A stretch of DNA of 49,821 nucleotides from assembly GCA_905221605.1 (NCBI GenBank), contig CAJNDS010000934.1, positions 1 to 49,821 on the forward strand, read 5' to 3'. The DNA comes from Symbiodinium natans (lineage: Eukaryota; Sar; Dinophyceae; Suessiales; Symbiodiniaceae). Positions 42,931 to 49,821 of the stretch are shown one piece after another (position 1 is the first letter of the stretch; the number at the start of each line of letters is the position of its first letter). Made by a program: the position numbers and the translations under genes. The notes beneath the pieces were generated by a model that searched no databases, was not told the origin of the DNA, and was given only the letters and a program-made list of their open reading frames with translations.

Positions 42931-44845
42931 GCAGCCTGAAGGCCGATCGAAGCCAAATTGCACTTCAAAAGCTGGTGCGGGACACCAGCCCGCAGCCAGC
43001 TTGAAGGCAGATCGAGGCCAAGTTGTGCTTGAAAGCTGGTGCGGGGCACCAGCCCGCAGCCAGCTTGAAGGCAGATGGAAACCAGTGCTTCCTGGTGCGG
43101 GACACCAACCCGCAGCCAGCTTGAAGGCAGATCGAGGCCAAGTTGTGCTTGAAAGCTGGTGCGGGACACCAGCCCGCAGCCAGCTTGAAGGCAGATGGAA
43201 ACCAGTGCTTGCTGGTGCGGGACACCAACCCGCAGCCAGCTTGAAGGCAGATTGAGGCCAAGTTGTGCTTGAAAGCTGGTGCGGGACACCAGCCCGCAGC
43301 CAGCTTGAAGCGATCGAGGTCAAGTTGTGCTTGAAAGCTGGAGGCCAAGTAGTGCTTGAAAGCTGGAGGCCAAGTTGTGCACCAGCCCGCAGCCAGCTTG
43401 AAGCAGATCGAGGCCAAGTTGTGCTTGAAAGCTGGTGCGGGACACCAACCCGCAGCCAGCTTTGAAGGCAGATCGAGGCCAAGTTGTGCTTGAAAGCTGT
43501 TGCGGGACACCATCTCGCAGTTGGCTTGCAAAGGCAGATCGAGGCCAATTTGTGCTTGAAAGCTGGTGCGGGACACCGGCCCGCAGCCAGCTTGAAGGCA
43601 GATGGAGACCAAGTTGTGCTTGAAAGCTTGCAGCCAGCTTGCAGGCACATGGAGACCAAGTTGTGCTTGAAAGCTGGTGCGGGACACCAGCTCGCAGCCA
43701 GCTTGAAGGCAGATGGAAACCAGTGCTTGCTGGTGCGGGACACCAGCTTGCAGGCAGATGGAAACCAAATTGTGCTTGAAAGCTGGTGCGAGACAGCAAC
43801 CCGCAGCCAGCTTGAAGGCAAATCGAAGCCAACTTGTGCTTGAAAGCCGGTGCGGACCAGCCGGCAGCCAGCTTGAAGGCAAATCGAGGCCAAGTTGTGC
43901 TTGAAAGCCGGTGCGGAACACCAGCCCGCAGCCAGCTTGAAGGCAGATCCAGGCCAAGTTGTGCTTGAAAGCTGGTGCGGGAAACTAGCTCGCAGCCAGC
44001 TTAAAGGCAGATCGGACCAAGTTGTGCTTGAAAGCTGGTGCGGGACACCAGCAGCGAGGCCAAGTTGTGCTTGAAAGCTGGTGCGGGACACCAGCCCGCA
44101 GCCAGCTTGAAGGCAGATCGAGGCCAAGTTGTGCTTGAAAAACTGGTGCGGGACACCAATCCACAGCCAGCTTGAAGGCAGATCGAGGCCAAGTTGTGCT
44201 TGAAAGCTGGCACGGGACAGCAGCCCGCAGCCAGCTTGAATGCAGATGGAAACCAGTGCTTGCTGGTGCGGGACATTAGCCCGCAGCCAGCTTGAAGGCA
44301 GATCGAGGCCAAGTTGTGCTTGAAAGCTGGTACGGGACACCAGCGCAGCCAGCTTGAAGCGATCGAGGCCAAGTTGTGCCCGCAGCCAGCTTGAAGCAGA
44401 TCGAGGCCAAGTTGTGCTTGAAAGCTGGTGCGGGACACCAGCTCGCAGCCAGCTTGAAGCAGATCGAGGCCAAGTTGTGCTTGAAAGCTGGTGCGGGACA
44501 CCAACCCGCAGCCAGCTTGAAGGCAGATCGAGGCCAAGTTGTGCTTGAAAGCTGGTGCGGCGGGACACCAGCCCGCAGCCAGCTTGAAGGCAGATCGAGG
44601 CCAACTTGTGCTTGAAAGCCGGTGCGGGACACCAGCCCGCAGCCAGCTTGAAGGCACATGGAGACCAAGTCGTGGTGTGGGACACCAGCCCGCAGCCAGC
44701 TTGAAGGCAGCTGGAGACCAAGTTGTGCTTGAAACCTGGTGCGGGACACCAGCCCGCAGCCAGCTTGAAGGCACATAGAGACCAAGTTGTGCTTGAAAGC
44801 GGGTGCGGGACACCAGCCCGCAGCCAGCTTGAAGGCAGCTTTCAT
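42931..44845. repeat. 64-bp tandem array with length variants
   Basis: About 30 units contain GAAAGCTGGTGCGGGACACC, AGCCCGCAGCCAGCTTGAAG and GCAGATCGAGGCCAAGTTGT. Shorter variants (about 59 bp, with AAACCAGTGCTTGC) are interspersed. A 64-bp unit shifts frame every copy, so the 626-residue minus-strand ORF (LQAGCGLVSRTSF motifs) cycles through frames and is not a credible protein. Confidence 0.95.
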
Positions 44846-44849
44846 TTGT

Positions 44850-45105
44850 TCTTTGGTGGCAAGACAACCCCTTTTGAGGGGTGCTTGGTCTTCAATGCTT
44901 GGGGCCGGGAAGAAGAAAGTAGGGGAGAGGGAGTAGGGGGCAAGGGATTGAGGGCGGGGTTAGGGGTAAGGGGGCTGGGCCATGGGGGATGGGGGGCCAT
45001 CGTGCTGACCAGCAATCCGTACCAGTGCCTGCAAACTGGCTACCGGATTCTGCGTATTGGGGCTTGAAAGGCGTGCTGGGCGCACGGGCTGGCAACCGGG
45101 GTGGG
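44850..45105 (-). repeat. right inverted repeat flanking the 64-bp array
   Basis: Mirror of 42395-42655; see that entry for the shared blocks. Together they bound a ~2.7-kb segment. Confidence 0.85.
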
Positions 45106-45194
45106 GGGGCAAAGAGAAGTGGGGAGAGGGGGGTGATGGCAGGGAGAAGGAAACGCCGTCACACCCAAGCAGCGGTGCAGGTTGTCAGCCCGGA

Positions 45195-45730
45195 CACCTA
45201 AGGTTATAAGCAAATTGGAAGGGTCTGGGGCAGAGCTATGATGCTGCTGTAAGCAAATGAAATGGGAATTGGGCGCTGCAAAAAGCAAATGGAAGGGTCA
45301 TGGGAAGCAAATGGGTCGTGGGCGGTGCAAAAGCAAATGGAAAGGGTTTTTGGGCGTTGCTATAAGCAAATGGAAGGGGAATTGGGCCGTGCTGCAAGCA
45401 GATGAACAGTCATTGGTGGTGCTATAAGAATTGAAGGGTCATGGGCGGTGCTATAAGCAAATGGAAAGGGTTTTGGGCGGTGCTCTAAGCAAATGGGATG
45501 GGAATTGAGCTGTGCTGCAAGCAGATGAGAATGGGTCATGGGCGGTGCTATAAGCAAATGGAAAAATTTTTTTTGGCGGTGCTATAGCAAATGGAAGGGA
45601 ATTGAGCGGTGCTGCAAGCAAATTAACAGTCATGGGTGGTGCTATAAGCAAATGGAAGGGGTGTAGGGCGGTGCTAAACGCAAATGAAAAAGAAATTCGA
45701 CGGCGCTACAAGCAAATGGAACGTTTTGAG
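45195..45730. repeat. TAAGCAAATGGAA short tandem repeat
   Basis: About 14 units of 35-45 bp built from GGGCGGTGCTATAAGCAAAT and GGAAGGG or GGGAATTG. Minus-strand ORFs are by-products. Confidence 0.85.
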
Positions 45731-45844
45731 CGAAACGTGTTGTTTCTAGATATAAGGTTTTAGGGTCGGCGTGGGAAGGGAGGGTGGTGCGGCGGGACGG
45801 GGGGAGGGAATATTGTTTGGAAACCATGAACTTTTGGTTTTGCA

Positions 45845-46310
45845 TCCCGAAGCTCAAAATTAGCTCCCAAAGCTCAAAATTAACTCCCAGAGCTCAAAAG
45901 TTAGCTCCCAGAGCTCAAAATTCGCATTAGCTCCCGGAGCTCAAAATTGGCTCCTCCCGGAGCTCAAAATTAGCTCCCAGAGCTCAAAATTAGTTCCCGA
46001 ACTCAAAACTAGCTCCCGAAGCTCAAAATTAGCTCCCAGAGCTCAAAATTAGCTCCCTACCTCAAAATAAGCTCCCGGAGCTCAAAATTAGCTCCCGCAA
46101 AAATTAGCTCCCAGAGCTCGAGAGCTCAAAATGAACTCCCGGAGCTCAAAATTAATTCCCGGAGCTCAAAATTAACCCCCAAAATTCAAAATTAGCTCCC
46201 GGAGCTACTCAAAATTAGCTCCCAGAGCTCAAAACTAGCTCCCGGAGCTTCCGGAACCCAAAATTAGCTCCCGGAGTTCAAAATTAGCTCCTGGGGCTCA
46301 AAATTTAGCT
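45845..46310 (+). repeat. GAGCTC satellite, forward array
   Basis: About 22 units, followed by a G-rich stretch (46310-46390). Confidence 0.95.
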
Positions 46311-46394
46311 GGGAGGGGGCGGAGGAGGGGGGGGTATGGGGAAGGGCGGTGGGGGGCCGAAAGCTGCCGAAAGGGGCGGGGAGGTCAGGGGAGG

Positions 46395-46572
46395 CAAGTT
46401 TAAGTAAATTGAATACTTTGCCTCGTAGTAATATTTTGAATCAATTTACTTAAACTCGGCCTCCCAGAAGCGTTTTGGATTAGTTTACTGAAACTCTGCT
46501 TGTCAGCTGTTTAGACAAATAACTTGGGAAATTCAGAATGATACCACATACAATTTCTATTTATTTTGTCTT
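46395..46572. repeat. subtelomere-like module, copy 2
   Basis: TTTAAGTAAATTGAATACTT, a duplicated AATTTACTTAAACTC/AGTTTACTGAAACTC, TGTCAGCTGTTTAGACAAAT, then ATACAATTTCTATTTATTTT and GTCTTGAGGG leading into telomere repeats. Confidence 0.85.
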
Positions 46573-46825
46573 GAGGGTTTAGGGTTTAGGGTTTAGGGTT
46601 TAGGGTTTAGGGTTTAGGGTTTAGGGTTTAGGGTTTAGGGTTTAGGGTTTAGGGTTTTTTCGGGTTTAGGGTTTAGGGTTTAGGGTTTAGGTTTAGGGTT
46701 TAGGGTTTAGGGTTTAGGGTTTAGGGTTTAGGGTTTAGGGTTTAGGGTTTAGGGTTTAGGGTTTAGGGTTTAGGGTTTAGGGTTAGGGTTTTAGGGTGTT
46801 TAGGGTTGAGGGTTTAGGGTTTATA
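46573..46825 (+). repeat. interstitial (TTTAGGG)n tract
   Basis: Roughly 35 heptamers of the plant/algal telomere type, with a few variants (TTTTTTCGGG at 46647-46656, GTTAGGGTTTTAGGGTG near the end). DNA continues on both sides, so it is not a chromosome end in this assembly. Confidence 0.97.
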
Positions 46826-46855
46826 TAGAAATTGTATAGGGTTTGGGTCCCAATA

Positions 46856-46912
46856 ACGTTTCGTACGAAAGTTTCGTACGAAAGTTGTACGAAAGTTTCG
46901 TACGAAAGTTTT
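46856..46912. repeat. tandem palindrome TTTCGTACGAAA, copy set 1
   Basis: Four 12-bp palindromic units, one shortened, spaced by single G residues. They follow TATAGAAATTGTATAGGGTT and TGGGTCCCAATAACG, itself containing GGGTCCC. Confidence 0.95.
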
Positions 46913-46919
46913 GTTTTTT

Positions 46920-47075
46920 AAAGGAGGTTGGGAGGGAGAGGGGGGGGGGGAGAGAGGGGGGGGCGGGGGGGGGAGGAGGGGGGAGGGGGGGGGGGGGGGG
47001 GGGGGGAGGGGGGGGGAGAGGGGGGCACATATCGGAAAATTCCGATTGATACGGGAGGGGGGGGGGAGGGCGAGG
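46920..47075. repeat. G-rich (GGGGGGAGG) tract
   Basis: About 150 bp, almost all G with A, containing many runs of more than four G, then ATATCGGAAAATTCCGATTG and further G runs. Confidence 0.95.
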
Positions 47076-47225
47076 TTTAAGTAAATTGAGCATTTGGCCT
47101 CAGATTAAACTCGGCTTGTCAGCTGTTTAGACAAATAATTGAAAATTCAGAATGATACCACATACAATTTCTATTTATTTTGTCTTGAGGGTTTAGGGTT
47201 TAGGGTTTAGGGTTTAGGGTTTATA
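47076..47225. repeat. module copy 3 with short telomere tract
   Basis: TTTAAGTAAATTGAGCATTT through GTCTTGAGGG, then about five TTTAGGG units (47188-47222). Confidence 0.9.
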
Positions 47226-47249
47226 GAAATTGTATAGGGTTTGGGTCCC

Positions 47250-47335
47250 AATAACGTTTCGTACGAAAGTTTCGTACGAAAGTTTCGTACGAAAGTTTCG
47301 TACGAAAGTTTTGTTTCGTACGAAAGTTTCGATTT
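47250..47335. repeat. tandem palindrome TTTCGTACGAAA, copy set 2
   Basis: Five palindromic units, the last separated by TTTTG, preceded by the same TATAGAAATTGTATAGGGTT block as in set 1. A G-rich tract (47345-47458) follows. Confidence 0.95.
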
Positions 47336-47461
47336 TTAAAACTGGTGGTGGAGGGGTGAGGAGGGGGAGGGGGGGAGAGGGAGGGGGGGAGGGGGGGGGG
47401 AGAGGGGGGGGGACATATCTTGAAAATTCAGATTGCTACGGGAGGGGGGGGGGGAGGGCGA

Positions 47462-47672
47462 GGTTTAAGTAAATTGAGCATTTGGCCTCAGATTTAAACT
47501 CAGCTCGTCAGCTGTTTAGACAAATAACTTGAAAATTCAGAATGATACCACATACAATTTCTATTTATTTTGTCTTGAGGGTTTAGGGTTTAGGGTTTAG
47601 GGTTTAGGGTTTAGGGTTTAGGGTTTAGGGTTTAGGGTTTAGGGTTTAGGGTTTAGGGTTTAGGGTTTAGGG
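47462..47672. repeat. module copy 4 with telomere tract
   Basis: TTTAAGTAAATTGAGCATTT to GTCTTGAGGG, then about 14 TTTAGGG units (47578-47672). Confidence 0.95.
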
Positions 47673-47699
47673 TTTATAGAAATTGTATAGGGTTTGGGT

Positions 47700-47845
47700 C
47701 CCAAAAAGTTTTGAGCGAAAGTTTTGAGCGAAAGTTTTGAGCGAAACGTTTCTTTTTTAGATATTAGGTTTTAGGGTCGGCGTGGGGGGGGGGGGCGGTT
47801 TTTTGGAACTAATTTTTCATTTTTGGGAGGGGGGGGGGGCGGGCC
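47700..47845. repeat. TTTTGAGCGAAAG variant block and G tract
   Basis: At the place where the palindromes sit in other cassettes there are three TTTTGAGCGAAAG units, which are not palindromic. AGATATTAGGTTTTAGGGTC and a G tract follow. The AGATATxAGGTTTTAGGGTC piece is shared with 45745-45770. Confidence 0.9.
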
Positions 47846-49540
47846 CAGAGCTCAAAATTAGCTCCCAGAACTCAAAATTAGCTCCCAAAGCTCAAAATTA
47901 GCTCCTAGAGCTCAAAATTAGCTCCCCTGAGAAATTAGCTCCCAGACTCCCGGAGCTCAAAATTGGCTCCCGGAGCTCAAAATTGGCTCCCGGAGCTCCA
48001 AATTAGCTCCCAAAGCTCAAAATTAACTCCCAAAGCTCAAAATTAGCCGCCGGAGCTCAAAATTAGCTCCCCGGAGCTCCAAATTAGCTCCCGGAGTTCC
48101 AAATTAGTTCCCAAAGCTCAAAATTAGCTCCCAAAGCTCGAAATTAGCTCCCAGAGCTCAAAATTAGCTCCCCAGAGCTCAAAATTAGCTCCCAAAGCTC
48201 AAAATTAGTTCCTGGAGCTCAAAATTAGCTCCCGGAGCTCAAAATTAGCTCCCGGAGCTCCAAATTAGCTCCCAAAGCTCAAAATTAGCTGCCGAAGCTC
48301 GCAATTAGCTCCCGGGCTCTTGGTGCTCAAAATTAGCTCCCAGAGCTCAAAATTAGCTCCCGGAGCTCAAAATTAGCTCTCAAAGCTCAATTAGGTCCCG
48401 GAGCTCAAAATTAGCTTCCAAAGCTCAAAATTAAGTCCGGAGCTCAAAATTAGCTCGGAGCTCAAAATTAACTCGCGGAGCTCAAAATTAGCTTCCTTCC
48501 GGAGCTCAAAATTAACTCCCGGAGCTCAAAATTAGCTCCCGGAGCTCAAAATTAGCTCCCAAAGCTCAAAATTAGCTCCCAGAGCTCAAAATTAGCCCCC
48601 GGAGCTGAAAATTAGCTCCCGGAGCTCAAAAACTAGCTCCCGGAGCTCAAAATTAGCTCCCAAAGCTCGAAATTAGCTCAAAATTAGCCCCCGGCTCGAA
48701 ATTAGCTCTTGGAGCTCAAAATTAGCTCAAATTTGCTCCCAGAGCTCAAAATTAGCTCCCGGAGCTGAAAATTAGCTCTCAAAGCTCAAAATTAGCTCCC
48801 TCAAATTTGCTCCCAGAGCTCAAAATTAGCTCCCCAGAGCTCAAAATTAGCTCTCAAAGCTCAAAATTAGCTCTCAACGCTGAAAATTAGGTCCCGAGCT
48901 GAAATTAGCTCGCAAAGCTCAAAATCAGCTCCGGTAGTTAAAATTAGCTCCCAGAGCTCAAAATTAACTCGCGGAGCTCAAAATTAATTCCCGGAACTCA
49001 AAATTAAATCCCAAAGCTCCAAATTAGCTCCCAGACCTCAAAAGTAGGTTCCGGAGCTCAAAATTAGCTCCCAAAGCTCAAAATTAGCTCCCGGAGCTCA
49101 AAATTAACTCCCAGAGCTCAAAATTAGCTCCCGGATCTTAAAATTAGCTCCTAAAGTTCAAAATTAGCTCCCAAAGCTCAAAATTAGCTCCCGGAGGACA
49201 AAATTAGCTCCTGGAGCTCAAAAATTCCTCCCAAAGCTCAAAATTAGCTCCCGGAGCTCAAAATTAGCTCCCGGAGCTCAAAATTAGCTCCCGAGCTCAA
49301 AATTAGCTCCCAGAGCTGAAAATTAACTCCCGGAGCTCAAAAACTCTCAAAATTAGCTCCAAATTAACTCCCAAAGCTCCAAATTAGCTCCCGAACTTCA
49401 AAATTAGTTCCCGGAGCTCAAAATTAGCTCCCGGAGCTCAAAATTAGCTCCCAGAATGCAAATTAATTCCCAGAAGCAAAAAAAAAGCTCCTTCAAAGTT
49501 AACTCCCAAGGCTCAGAATTAGCTCTCAAAGCTCAAAATA
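47846..49540 (+). repeat. GAGCTC satellite, long forward array
   Basis: About 80 units of AGCTCAAAATTAGCTCCCGG, much more uniform than the 14.7-16.9 kb array, so younger or better homogenised. Confidence 0.97.
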
Positions 49541-49547
49541 AGGCAAC

Positions 49548-49821
49548 AAGGAGTTTAAGTAAATTGAGCATCCGAGCAGACAAAGGAGGTTTAAGTAAAT
49601 TGGAAAATAGGGCTCAGACAAATAATTTGGGAAATTCATAATGATAACACATACAATTTCTATTTATTTTGTCTTGAGGGTTTAGGGTTTATAGAAATTG
49701 TATAGGGTTTGGGTCCCAATAACGTTTCGTACGAAAGTTTCGTACGAAAGTTTCGTACGAAAGTTTCGTACGAAAGTTTTGTTTTTTAAAGCTGCTGGAG
49801 GAGGTGGGAGGGAGAGGGGGG
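49548..49821. repeat. module copy 5, telomere remnant and palindromes to window end
   Basis: TTTAAGTAAATTGAGCA (twice, shortened), ATACAATTTCTATTTATTTT, two TTTAGGG-type heptamers (49678-49691), TATAGAAATTGTATAGGGTT, four TTTCGTACGAAA palindromes (49727-49778), then the start of a G-rich tract cut by the window edge. Confidence 0.93.

Noticed and set aside
42841-44867. 626- and 330-residue minus-strand ORFs in the 64-bp array
   Set aside because: The unit is not a multiple of three, so the protein cycles through frames; no coding constraint is seen.
46573-46825. True chromosome end at the TTTAGGG tract
   Set aside because: Complex sequence continues for 3 kb beyond it, so it is interstitial in this assembly.
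1-49821. CRISPR array or prokaryotic defence island among the direct repeats
   Set aside because: No array has unique, equal-length spacers; repeats are contiguous satellites, and genes are eukaryotic.

Overview
The window is nuclear DNA from a eukaryotic microbe, most probably a unicellular alga or alveolate protist. A dinoflagellate of the Symbiodinium type is my first guess; a chromerid or another TTTAGGG-telomere alga is not excluded. The reasons are TTTAGGG telomere-type tracts, genes cut into many short exons, introns whose best reading needs GC-AG as well as GT-AG splice sites, and an extreme load of tandem repeats (well over half the window). No bacterial operons, rRNA genes, CRISPR arrays or viral structural genes are visible.

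Layout. 1-0.55 kb: AT-rich tandem repeat. 0.6-5.5 kb, minus strand: a two-gene mobile-element cassette, namely a Helitron-like Rep/Pif1 helicase carrying a C-terminal Josephin-type deubiquitinase domain, followed downstream by a PD-(D/E)XK nuclease. 5.5-8.3 kb: a satellite built of two alternating ~78-bp subunits, which abuts the 5' end of the helicase. 8.5-9.8 kb: a 666-bp tandem duplication carrying tRNA-like sequences. 10.4-18.2 kb: continuous satellites (polypyrimidine, a GAGCTC-type 21-bp satellite with strand switches, a ~600-bp repeat, a ~63-bp minisatellite).

18.8-26.7 kb, plus strand: low-repeat DNA with a multi-exon gene of unknown family, reconstructed from splice phases. 27.0-31.76 kb: two related 35/36-bp minisatellites whose long ORFs on both strands are by-products of the repeat. 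31.8-33.0 kb: AT-rich repeats. 33.2-40.7 kb, plus strand: many short exons. Between 37.2 and 40.7 kb they encode a cellular RNA-dependent RNA polymerase (RDR/QDE-1 type) with the catalytic GGDVDGD motif.

41.2-49.8 kb: a subtelomere-like mosaic. It contains more GAGCTC satellite, a 2-kb tandem array flanked by ~250-bp inverted repeats, interstitial (TTTAGGG)n tracts, and tandem perfect palindromes (TTTCGTACGAAA) beside G-rich tracts, in a cassette order that recurs about four times.

The most interesting items are the Rep/helicase-zinc finger-Josephin protein with its nuclease partner, the RdRP gene with GC-AG introns, and the recurring telomere-repeat/palindrome cassette. Statements about families rest on motifs read by eye; no search was run.
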